64,000 bases of DNA, taken from positions 11,532,001 to 11,596,000 of the forward strand of contig NZ_CP108070.1 in the NCBI RefSeq assembly GCF_036178845.1, given 5' to 3'. Both the position numbers and the translations under genes were made by a program. The notes under the pieces are model-generated. The model ran no database searches and was not told the origin of the DNA. It saw only the letters and a list, made by a program, of their open reading frames with translations. The stretch is from Streptomyces sp. NBC_00271. Its GTDB lineage: Bacteria; Actinomycetota; Actinomycetes; Streptomycetales; Streptomycetaceae. The number at the start of each line of letters is the position of its first letter. The stretch's first letter is position 1. Below, in pieces: positions 46,730 to 54,510 of the stretch.

Positions 46730-46806
46730 CGTATCCGTTTGCCCTCCGGTGCCTGCCGGATGGGCATAGAGCAGCGGTGTTGCGGGGAGCGGGCCGAACC
46801 GCCGGG

Positions 46807-47394
46807 TCAGGGTCGAGGCAGCTGGGACAGCGCGGCGTGGCCGACCTGCAGGAGGGCCGAGCCGTCCATGTTGGTCTTGGCGAGGAACTCGATGCCCTGC
46901 AGGACCGCGAGGAGCAGGCGTCCGAGCTCTTGCGCGTCGGCACTGGGATCCAGGTCTCCTTCACGCTGCGCCTCCTTGACGCAGGCGATCAGGAGGTCTT
47001 CGACACCCTGATAGGTAGTTCGGGCTCGGGAGACCACCTCGGGTTCCTGGCTGTGCAGCTCGGACGTGCTGTTGACCATGAAGCAGCCGCGTCGCTGCGT
47101 GTCTCCCGCGAAGCCGTTGGCCGTGCCTTCCAGGAGGTGGGTCAGGCGCTCCAGGGCCGGGCCTGGTCCTGTGAGGATTTGCCGGACGCTGGTGAGCTGC
47201 TCGTCGCGATAGCTGTCCAGTACATGCAGGAAGAGCTGGCGCTTGTCACCGAACGCTCCGTACAGGCTTCCTTTGCCCAGACCTGTGGCGGCCATCAGGT
47301 CCTGCAGCGATGTGGCTGCATAGCCGCGGTTCCAGAACTGCTCGCGCACGGACTCCAGAACCTGGTTCTCATCGAAGTTTCGGGGACGCGCCAT
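46807..47394 (-). CDS. TetR-family regulator, NemR/AcuR-like
   Basis: 195 residues from ATG 47394. HTH: YAATSLQDLMAATGLGKGSLYGAFGDK. The ligand domain has QRRGCFMVNSTSELHSQEPE, with Cys at the position of the redox-active Cys in NemR-like repressors, and the C-terminus GRLLLAVLQGIEFLAKTNMD. Such regulators release DNA when alkylated or oxidised and control nearby reductases. Its own upstream box is GACCTTTCGGTC (47417-47428). A C-terminal copy of a close relative is found at 51880-52038. Confidence 0.85.
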   Translation of the reverse strand: MARPRNFDENQVLESVREQFWNRGYAATSLQDLMAATGLGKGSLYGAFGDKRQLFLHVLDSYRDEQLTSVRQILTGPGPALERLTHLLEGTANGFAGDTQRRGCFMVNSTSELHSQEPEVVSRARTTYQGVEDLLIACVKEAQREGDLDPSADAQELGRLLLAVLQGIEFLAKTNMDGSALLQVGHAALSQLPRP

Positions 47395-47416
47395 AGCGTT
47401 CACACTACTGCTTTTT

Positions 47417-47428
47417 GACCTTTCGGTC
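47417..47428. promoter_or_regulatory. Palindrome GACC-TTTC-GGTC (putative operator)
   Basis: Perfect four-base arms 23 bp upstream of the tetR ATG at 47394. It matches the GACC-N4-GGTC form I associate with NemR-type repressors. Probably the autoregulatory site of this gene. Confidence 0.6.
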
Positions 47429-47655
47429 CATATTGGCTTTGCATGCAGCTGGCACCGGTGGGCCACCCGAGCGGTTCTGTCGTCTTGCTTCATGTCCACC
47501 CGTCCCGCACGTCTGGAAGGACCGCGCCAACCACTGATGGGCTGTCGTGGGTGAGCGATGCTGAGGCGGGGTGGCTGTGTCGTTGGGGCGCGCGGGGCGC
47601 GAACTGGGTCTGGCCAGCACGAATGAAGAGACGCTGGTGGAGTACCAGAGGCGTA

Positions 47656-48123
47656 CTAGAGGCCTAGATCGCTCAGCCCGGGATGATTGTCCGGGCGACG
47701 TCCCAACGTCCAGTGGTACTTGCGCTCCGACTCCTGGATGGGCAGGTCGTTGATGCATGCCAGCCGTACGCGCATCAGCCCCTCGTTGTCGAACTCCCAG
47801 TTCTCGTTTCCATAGGAGCGGAACCAGTTCCCCGAGTCGTCGTGGCACTCGTAGGCGAAGCGCACGGCGATGCGGTTGCCGTGGAATGCCCACAGCTCCT
47901 TGATGAGCCGGTAGTCCTGCTCTCTGGTCCACTTCCGGGTGAGGAAGTCGATGATCTCCTCGCGCCCGGTGACGAACTCGGCACGATTGCTCCGCCGGCT
48001 GTCGGGGGTGTAGGCGAGGGCCACCCTCCGGGGGCCGCGGGTGTTCCAGGCGTCCTCGGCGAGCCGGACCTTCTCGATGGCGGTCTGTTCGGTGAAGGGA
48101 GGTGCCGGAGGGTTCGAGGGCAT
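47656..48123 (-). CDS. DUF1348/SnoaL-fold protein
   Basis: 155 residues from ATG 48123 with AGGAGG four bases upstream. NTF2-like fold of the DUF1348 group: [60 protein letters not shown] and the C-terminal [20 protein letters not shown]. Family members are small cavity proteins of unknown reaction. It lies among other SnoaL-like and cupin genes on the same strand. Confidence 0.85.
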   Translation of the reverse strand: MPSNPPAPPFTEQTAIEKVRLAEDAWNTRGPRRVALAYTPDSRRSNRAEFVTGREEIIDFLTRKWTREQDYRLIKELWAFHGNRIAVRFAYECHDDSGNWFRSYGNENWEFDNEGLMRVRLACINDLPIQESERKYHWTLGRRPDNHPGLSDLGL

Positions 48124-48306
48124 GGTGCCTCCTGCCATTGAACGGTGCGGGCCCTCGGCCGCCGTTGCGGCGTGCCGTGGACGTCCTCATCCCTCAGCGG
48201 GCGGGTCATGATCGCAACGTTTCCTGGTCCGTCGGGCGGTGGCCGGCGCCCAGCGCCATCGTGCTCCTCACCGCGGGCAAACTGGGGTGAGGAGCGCGAT
48301 GGAACG

Positions 48307-48558
48307 TCACGCAGGGATGTCCGCCACTCCGTTCGGCAGCATCGCGCGCGCGGCCCGGACCAGGTCCAGAGACTCGCGGAGGAGCAGACCGGTCATGAAC
48401 TCGCGAATTGCTTCGGGACCGACCGTTCGGGTCGGGAGGCCGATGGATTCGAGGTACGACAGTTCAAGGACGCCGTCCTCGGCGAAGAGGGACGAGGCGA
48501 CCTCTGGGTCTGCGATGTTGGCCGTGTAGGCGAGCAGCAGCTCGCGGGCATTCATCAT
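48307..48558 (-). CDS. SnoaL-like protein, probably 3'-truncated
   Basis: 83 residues from ATG 48558. It carries only the first half of an NTF2/SnoaL fold (LLLAYTANIADPEVASSLFA, EDGVLELSYLESIG, GPEAIREFMTGLL). Complete members have about 130 residues. The frame ends VADIPA at 48307, so the beta-sheet half is missing. No mobile element is visible at the break. Confidence 0.55.
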   Translation of the reverse strand: MMNARELLLAYTANIADPEVASSLFAEDGVLELSYLESIGLPTRTVGPEAIREFMTGLLLRESLDLVRAARAMLPNGVADIPA

Positions 48559-48676
48559 GTGCTGCGCATTTCACTTTCCCTGGGCTTCCCAGTGGCGGAC
48601 GTTCGACTTGGGCGGCGCAGATATGTTTCTGGCGCCCGATGCGGCGTGTGTGAGGTCCCAGGAGCGCCAGGAGGGC

Positions 48677-49438
48677 TCACCGGAGAATCACAGTGGCGTC
48701 CATCTCCCACATGAGCACCTCCGCGCCCCGATCTGCTGCGGTGATCCGCTGGCCCTCGGCAGCCGTGATCCGCGCCGCGTCTCCTTGAGCGAGCGGACCG
48801 GAGCTTTCCAGGGAGAGCGCGCCCTTGGCGACGAAGACATGGACGAACGGCGCGGTCGCGATGTGCAGAGTCTCGGCGGGACGAAGCCGCGCGACGTGCA
48901 GTGCGGCATGCTTTTGACGGATGCTGATGGCCCGGGTGCCGGAGTGCTTGGGCATGCCCGAGGCCAGGGTGGCCCATCCGCCTTGTGTGAGCTGGGCGTT
49001 GATGTCCAATTGCTCATACCCGGGAGACACGTTGGCAGTGTCGGGCAGGACCCACATCTGGATGAAGTGCACGTCGTTGTTGTGTTCGGGATCGCCGGTC
49101 AGCGTCCACGAGTCGTTCTTCTCACTGTGAAGGATGCCCGAGCCGGCGGTCATGCGCTGGGCGAGGCCCGGATAGATGATTCCGTTGTGGCCGGTGGAGT
49201 CCTGGTGGACAAGCGCGCCTTCCAGCACCCAGGTGACGATCTCCATGTCCTGGTGAGGATGGGTGTCGAACCCCGTGCCAGGTTTGACGGTGTCCTCGTT
49301 GGACACGAGCAGCAACCCGTAGTGAGTGTTGGCTGGTTCGGGTCGGGGCCCGAAGGAGAAGGAGTTCCAGGACCGCAGCCAGTCGGTGCGGGAGAGGCGG
49401 CGGGAGGAGGAACGGCGTATGTCGATCGCAGCGCGCAC
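48677..49438 (-). CDS. Pirin-family bicupin
   Basis: 253 residues from GTG 49438. The N-terminal cupin with metal-binding residues is clear: GFDTHPHQDMEIVTWVLEGA and MTAGSGILHSEKN, plus the opening WNSFSFGPRPEPANTHYGLL. The C-terminal cupin is QKHAALHVARLRPAETL and FVHVFVAKGALSLESS. Bacterial pirins may act as quercetin dioxygenases or redox sensors. It sits among SnoaL-like genes on the same strand. Confidence 0.88.
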   Translation of the reverse strand: MRAAIDIRRSSSRRLSRTDWLRSWNSFSFGPRPEPANTHYGLLLVSNEDTVKPGTGFDTHPHQDMEIVTWVLEGALVHQDSTGHNGIIYPGLAQRMTAGSGILHSEKNDSWTLTGDPEHNNDVHFIQMWVLPDTANVSPGYEQLDINAQLTQGGWATLASGMPKHSGTRAISIRQKHAALHVARLRPAETLHIATAPFVHVFVAKGALSLESSGPLAQGDAARITAAEGQRITAADRGAEVLMWEMDATVILR

Positions 49439-49570
49439 GACGGTTTCCTTGAAAGATGTGGAGGCGGCCGGGGCTTCTGCGTGGGGGCGGCGCAGAGTCA
49501 GCCGCCGGCCACGGCGGCTGCGGCACGAGGGGCCCTGATCGGTGTCGTCGAAGGAACGGAGGTCAGGCCC

Positions 49571-49969
49571 TCACTGCGCGTATGCCTGCGCGACCTTGAA
49601 GGTGTCTTCGTAGAGATAGAGCTTGACGATCTTGCCGTCGGCGACCTGGAAGTGCATGGCGATGGGCATCTGGTACGAGCGGCCCGTGCTTCGCGCCACC
49701 CGGGAGAACTCTCCGAGGAGGACCGCGTGGTCACCTTCCACGACGAGAGCTTCGACGCTGTCGACGTTTTCCTCCGGCACGATGTTCTCGCCCAGTGTGC
49801 GGAGGTAGTCGGCGACCTCGGCGCGCGTCGTGCGCCGGCCCGTCCATGGCAGTCGGGGGGATCCGGGCACGTACCAGTCGATCTCCTTCGCGAACAGTTC
49901 GGCAACGGCGTCAGGGTCTCCGGCGGCAAGCAGCCCGAGGAACTTCTCGACGACCTCGCGTGTAGTCAT
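49571..49969 (-). CDS. SnoaL/NTF2-like protein
   Basis: 132 residues from ATG 49969 (AAAGG upstream; an alternative start is 49987). NTF2-like fold: VVEKFLGLLAAGDPDAVAEL, FAKEIDWYVPGSPRLPWTG, and MHFQVADGKIVKLYLYEDTF. Ketosteroid-isomerase-like proteins of this type handle small organic molecules, but the reaction is unknown. It is driven from a promoter about 150 bp upstream that carries a TetR-type palindrome (50113-50141). It is the full-length counterpart of the truncated gene at 48307. Confidence 0.85.
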   Translation of the reverse strand: MTTREVVEKFLGLLAAGDPDAVAELFAKEIDWYVPGSPRLPWTGRRTTRAEVADYLRTLGENIVPEENVDSVEALVVEGDHAVLLGEFSRVARSTGRSYQMPIAMHFQVADGKIVKLYLYEDTFKVAQAYAQ

Positions 49970-50112
49970 GATCAGGGAACCTTTCACGGAGAGGGGTGCG
50001 GGGGGAGCGCATCCGGCGCTTCACGCCACTCACGGCGCTGGTGGCCGCTGCACGTCAGAAATCGGAGGACCACAAGGGCGCGACGGCCCAGGGCTCCGCA
50101 ACATCTCTGTCG

Positions 50113-50141
50113 AGTAGAACAGATTCGGACCGGCCGGTCAA
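50113..50141 (-). promoter_or_regulatory. Promoter of the SnoaL-like gene with palindrome GACCGGCCGGTC
   Basis: On the minus strand: -35 TTGACC (50141-50136), 17-bp spacer, -10 TCTACT (50118-50113). The 12-base perfect palindrome GACCGGCCGGTC (50128-50139) overlaps the -35. It has the same GACC-N4-GGTC form as the site before tetR 46807. The rest of 49988-50469 holds no gene I can support. Confidence 0.55.
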
Positions 50142-50469
50142 GAATTGTCGGGCGGTGTGATCCCGGGCGCATCGCGCCGCTTCGACGGCGTACAGAGTTC
50201 GCGATTGCAAGCATTGCGGCGAGCGCGAGTTGTCTCGTGACGATTGCCGTAAGAGGCGGCCGAGCGCTCCGTTGCGGGAGACGAGACTGCGGTCATCGCC
50301 CATCACGTCTGGGTCAGCGTGCTCTCCGCGCCGCGATGGCGAACGGCCCTGAGGCCGATGATCCGCGTCCTTTGCCGACCCGGGAGCGGCCAGGCGTCGA
50401 TGCCCAGTTGCCGGGCCTGTCCGGACTGGCAGTCTGATCCCGCCGCTCGCCGGGACCGCCTTTCGCGAG

Positions 50470-50967
50470 CTACTGGCCGGGGCGGTCCAGATCTGCGGGG
50501 ATCATGCCGGGCGGGCCGAGAACGACATCGCCGAGTTCCTCGGTCACCGCCATGAACAATTCCGCGTCCAGCTCAGTCTCCGGCGTGGCCAGGTGAAGCG
50601 GTGTGGCGGCCCGAGCGATGAGCTCGGCGAATCCGGCCGGCGAGCTGATGTTGAGCGCCCGGGCCCCGTCGGGGCCGGACTTGATCGCGTGAGGCACGTC
50701 CCTGGGAATGGTGAAGAAGTCACCGGACCGCAGCGTCACGGTGTCGGGCCCGGCCCACACGGTCAGCGAACCAGAAACCACCCACAGCCGCTCCTCGTAC
50801 CGCGTGTGCAGGTGCAGCGGCGTCGCCGCGCCCGTCTCCATGACGGAGTCGGTGACGTCGTGGCGTCCCTCGGTCTCCGCTCCGGAGGTGAGGATGGTGA
50901 CCCGCAGCTCCTGCCCCAGGACATACTGACGTGCCGCAGCGCCGGTGGCAGGCGTGAAGAGACTCAT
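50470..50967 (-). CDS. Cupin-domain protein
   Basis: 165 residues from ATG 50967 with GGAG about ten bases upstream. A single cupin: ATPLHLHTRYEERLWVVSGS (HxH and Glu metal ligands), then LRSGDFFTIPRDVPHAIKSG (His), then ALNISSPAGFAELI. It resembles quercetin 2,3-dioxygenase-like cupins. It is divergent from tetR 51116 with 148 bp between starts, so that regulator probably controls it. Confidence 0.82.
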   Translation of the reverse strand: MSLFTPATGAAARQYVLGQELRVTILTSGAETEGRHDVTDSVMETGAATPLHLHTRYEERLWVVSGSLTVWAGPDTVTLRSGDFFTIPRDVPHAIKSGPDGARALNISSPAGFAELIARAATPLHLATPETELDAELFMAVTEELGDVVLGPPGMIPADLDRPGQ

Positions 50968-51115
50968 GATGGGTGACTCCAGACAGAGAGGACGGGGGCG
51001 CCCGGCACGATTGGTATGGGGTGGGCCGGGTGCAGACGATCGCAGGGGAAGGCGCCCAATATTCAATAGACGGTACCTATATCGAAAGTAGCATGCGTTG
51101 GTTGAAGATGGAACT

Positions 51116-51757
51116 ATGAGCAGTCGGCCGGGCGACCGGCGGCCCTACCGTGCCGGCAGGCGTGCCGAGGCGGCCGCGGAGACACGAGCGGCCATCCTCG
51201 ACGCCGCTCTGCGCCTCTTTATGGAACGCGGCTATGGAAAGGTCACCGTCAGCGACATCGCGCGGGAGTCCGGAACGGCCGTTCCCACGGTGTACGCGAG
51301 CACCGGCGGCAAGGCCGCGATCCTGGCCCACCTCATCGGCGAGGGCATGGACGACCCGATCGTCGACGAGACCCTCGCAGCGGTGCGCGCCTCATCCGAT
51401 CCGCGGGAGACGGTCGCCGCCGCTACGCATGGGGTCCGGATCGACAACGAGCGGTACTCCGCCCTCCTCCAAGTACTGGTCACGGCGGCCGCACTGGACG
51501 AGACCGCCGCGGAAACCCTCACCGACGCCAATCGCGTCTACCGCGAGGCCCTCGCGGTCGTGGCCGGGCGGCTGGCGGATCTGCATGCCCTGGGCAAGGG
51601 CCTGACGCAGGGCCGCGCCACCGACATCCTGTGGTTCTTCCTCGGCCACCAGTCCTGGCACCTGTACGTGGCGGACTGTGGCTGGTCATGGAACGACACC
51701 GAACACTGGCTGGTGGAACAGGTCTCGGCCGCCTTGCTGGGTGGCCGCATCGACTGA
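51116..51757 (+). CDS. TetR-family regulator
   Basis: 213 residues from ATG 51116. HTH: YGKVTVSDIARESGTAVPTVYAS. The ligand domain is rich in Ala and Leu and has DILWFFLGHQSWHLYVADCG, WSWNDTEHWL near the C-terminus. It is not closely related to the other TetR proteins here and lacks the GC motif. It is divergent from the cupin gene 50470, the usual layout for a local repressor. ATAG/CTAT arms (51066-51080) lie in the shared promoter region. Confidence 0.82.
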   Translation: MSSRPGDRRPYRAGRRAEAAAETRAAILDAALRLFMERGYGKVTVSDIARESGTAVPTVYASTGGKAAILAHLIGEGMDDPIVDETLAAVRASSDPRETVAAATHGVRIDNERYSALLQVLVTAAALDETAAETLTDANRVYREALAVVAGRLADLHALGKGLTQGRATDILWFFLGHQSWHLYVADCGWSWNDTEHWLVEQVSAALLGGRID

Positions 51758-51879
51758 TCGGCGGGCAAGCCGCCGACGCACGCCCACGTCTGTCGTCATC
51801 AGGGGGCACGGTGAGCTGGAGGGCCAGGCGGGGTGGGGACAGCCAGCTGCGGTGGCGGCACAGCAGCACCTGTCTGGTG

Positions 51880-52038
51880 GCTCGCACCGCATCAATACCG
51901 AGCGCGGACGCCCAGGAGCTCGGGCGACTGCTCCTCGCCGTCATGCAGGGCATCGAGTTTCTCGCCAAGACCGACATGGACGGCTCAGCTCTGCTGCAGA
52001 TAGGCCAAGCCGCCCTCAAGCAGCTGTCCCGGCACTGA
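51880..52038 (+). pseudogene. TetR C-terminal fragment, copy of the 46807 type
   Basis: An open frame without a start reads SADAQELGRLLLAVMQGIEF, then LAKTDMDGSALLQIGQAALKQL. It matches the last 45 residues of the TetR at 46807 with only a few substitutions. The DNA-binding domain is missing. The following 400 bp (52039-52439) contain nothing I can support until the promoter at 52440. Confidence 0.75.
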
Positions 52039-52439
52039 CCATCCTGCGGGTCGGCATCGTCCACAGGTGATATGCCGACAAACAGCGATCCGCGTGGGCC
52101 CGCCTGGGATCGGCGCGCGAGCGTCCCTTCGTACGTTCCAACTAGTGGCCCGGCCGCCCGCCCCAGCACAGTTGCCGACCCGCCCCTTTCGTCATGCCCT
52201 TGAGCGGGCCGTCTTCGGCCGTGCGGCTGCGCCACCGACTGCGCCTCACCGCGGGCCGGACGACGCTCTGGCAGCCGACGGCGCCGGACCGTTTCACACG
52301 AGCGCTGCGGGCGAGCTCTACAGATTCCCGCACAGGACCTTGGTTCGCGGCTCCCATTCGCATGCCGACGGCGCGGCGAGCGCTCAAATAGTGCATTGAT
52401 CGACTGACTTTGCAACGCATTTGAAGGAGACATAAGTTC

Positions 52440-52468
52440 TTGACTGTACGGTCCATAAGCTCTACCTT
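52440..52468 (+). promoter_or_regulatory. Promoter of the VOC gene with operator GACTGTACGGTC
   Basis: -35 TTGACT (52440-52445), 17-bp spacer, -10 TACCTT (52463-52468). The palindrome GACT-GTAC-GGTC (52442-52453) overlaps the -35 and fits the GAC(C/T)-N4-(A/G)GTC class. The leader to the ATG at 52634 is about 160 bases. Confidence 0.55.
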
Positions 52469-52633
52469 TGTACTGCGACCCGCGGATTCGCTACTGCAAG
52501 GGGACGTCGGGTCGGCGGTAGACAGGTACAGACTGTTCCGCTGCACGGCAGGGAAACGCCGGGGCGGGACTGCGCGAGTGTCTCGCGTGCCCCTCCGCAA
52601 ACGACTGCACACGCCCAACGAAAAGTGATCACC

Positions 52634-53077
52634 ATGACCACCCCTCCCCAGCCGCTCTTCACCTACAGCCTCCACAACGTGACGATTTCCGTCAGCGACC
52701 TCGACGCGTCGATCCAGTGGTGGAACCGGGTGTTCGGCCTCACCCTGCTGGCGAAGTCCCGCTTCGACGCCATCGGAGCGGACGTTGCCTTCTTGGAGGG
52801 GCCCGGTTTCCGGCTGGAGCTCCTTCAGCCCGCAAACGGTGTGCGGATCCCTGAACTGACGGCAGAGCCCCCCGCCCACATCCGCCCGATCGGCAACAAG
52901 GCCCTGGTCTTCCGTGTCGAGGACCTCGACAGCGTGACCCGCACCTTCCGTGATCTGGGGGTGACGACCGTCTGGGAGCAGATGGACCTCGGCGACGGCA
53001 GTATCTCGACCGCGATCCGTGACAACGACGGAAATCTCATCAACGTCTTCCAGCAAGGCGCAAGCCCGGTCGGCTGA
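52634..53077 (+). CDS. Glyoxalase/VOC-superfamily protein
   Basis: 147 residues from ATG 52634 (weak ribosome site). Two beta-alpha-beta-beta-beta modules: HNVTISVSDLDASIQWWNRV and FRVEDLDSVTRTFRDLGVTT, with EGPGFRLELLQP and AIRDNDGNLINVFQQG carrying possible metal-ligand Glu and acidic residues. VOC proteins include glyoxalase I, dioxygenases and antibiotic-binding proteins. The exact role is open. An operator-bearing promoter lies upstream, so it probably belongs to the TetR-controlled set. Confidence 0.82.
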   Translation: MTTPPQPLFTYSLHNVTISVSDLDASIQWWNRVFGLTLLAKSRFDAIGADVAFLEGPGFRLELLQPANGVRIPELTAEPPAHIRPIGNKALVFRVEDLDSVTRTFRDLGVTTVWEQMDLGDGSISTAIRDNDGNLINVFQQGASPVG

Positions 53078-53336
53078 CACGGCGAACCGATCAACCTGGC
53101 CGCCGAGCCAGATTAAGCTGCTCCGGACGTAGTTGTCCGGGACATGGTTGGCGCCGCCGACCGCCGCCGCTGCCTAACGCAGGTTTGCGGCGGCCGGCCG
53201 GCGAATGCCCTTTGCGCATGCGGCCAACGCGCGGTCTGCCAGGCGATGAGCCGGCCCTCCCGGGCGGCCAATTCGCAGCGCCGATTCCCAGCAGTTCCAG
53301 CGGCAGTGCTGCCGTTCACCGGGGTGCGAGCCGTCG

Positions 53337-54164
53337 CTAACTCCGCGCGAACTCAAGCAGGTCTTTGTTGAAGATCTCGGCGTACTTGGGCACCATCGCA
53401 AGGCCATGAGGCGCGCCCTCGTAGACCTTGTACTGCGCGCCCTTGACGATCTTGGATGATTTGGCGCCCGCGGAGACGATGGGCACGATCTGGTCGTCGT
53501 CGCCATGCACGATCAGTGTCGGCACATCGACCTTCTTCAGGTCCTCGGTCGTGTCCGTCTCGGAGAACGCCTTGATGCAGTCGTAGGCGCCCTTGATGCC
53601 GACTGTCATGCTCCAGAGCCAGAACTCGTCACGCGTTCCCTGGGAGACGGTCGAGCCCTCACGGTTGGCACCGTAGAACGGGGCACTGAGGTCCTTGTAG
53701 TACTGCGAGCGGTCCGTGAGCACACCCTGGCGGATCTCGTCGAACACCTCGATCGGCAGGCCCTCAGGGTTGGCTTCCGTCTTCAGCATCAGCGGCGGGA
53801 TCGCGCCGAGCAGGACCAGCTTGGCGACCCGTGCCGTGCCGTGCCGGCCGATGTAGCGGGTGACTTCGCCGCCGCCGGTGGAATGCCCGACCAGAATGAC
53901 GTCGTGCAGGTCTTCGGTTTCGATGACCGCGGCCAGGTCGTCGGCGTACGTGTCGAGGTTGTTGCCGTCCCAGGGCTGACCGGAGCGGCCGCCACCGCGC
54001 CGGTCGTGAGCGATGGCGCGGAATCCGTTGTCCACCATGAGCTTCATCTGGGGGTCCCAGGCGTCGGCGGTGAGCGGCCAGCCGTGGGAGAAGAGCACGG
54101 GCTGGCCCGAGCCCCAGTCCTTGTAGAAGATCTGCGTGCCGTCCTCGGCGGTGGCGAAGGGCAT
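53337..54164 (-). CDS. Alpha/beta hydrolase, non-heme chloroperoxidase type
   Basis: 275 residues from ATG 54164. Family features: [36 protein letters not shown] with the oxyanion His-Gly, nucleophile elbow [18 protein letters not shown], acid in [11 protein letters not shown] and catalytic His in GAPHGLAMV. The triad is complete. One loop differs from most relatives: [16 protein letters not shown] where GHGRS is usual. Members act as esterases and, with carboxylate and peroxide, as perhydrolases. The 300 bp before it (53078-53336 on its downstream side) show no gene. Confidence 0.9.
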   Translation of the reverse strand: MPFATAEDGTQIFYKDWGSGQPVLFSHGWPLTADAWDPQMKLMVDNGFRAIAHDRRGGGRSGQPWDGNNLDTYADDLAAVIETEDLHDVILVGHSTGGGEVTRYIGRHGTARVAKLVLLGAIPPLMLKTEANPEGLPIEVFDEIRQGVLTDRSQYYKDLSAPFYGANREGSTVSQGTRDEFWLWSMTVGIKGAYDCIKAFSETDTTEDLKKVDVPTLIVHGDDDQIVPIVSAGAKSSKIVKGAQYKVYEGAPHGLAMVPKYAEIFNKDLLEFARS

Positions 54165-54510
54165 GGTTGCGCTCCTCTCGATGTCCGCTCGCGGGCCCCT
54201 TACGTCACGCCCTCCGGGGATGTGACGCGAAAGCGGCGCCGCATGAGGTCAACATTAATTGCGGGGCAGCGATTCAGCGCGTCTGGAACCACCGCTTCGG
54301 TACGAGTGGGACGGTCGTTGCCTGACAGGCGAGGAAGTGGTCTGCCTCGTACGGTGGTCCTTGCGGTCAGGAGAATTCACCGGTCACGCCACCCGAGTGA
54401 ACTCCCGGGCACAGTCACCCACCCGCCCTGAACATCACCACCGGTGGCGGGCGGCAGCCAGGTGATCACGGGTCGTTACTACTCGTTCTGTGACACGCGG
54501 AGGGCAGGAC

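Noticed and set aside
52440..52628. TTG-started 62-codon frame upstream of the VOC gene
   Set aside because: It begins inside the -35 box and operator and would precede the transcription start, so it cannot be translated from that promoter.
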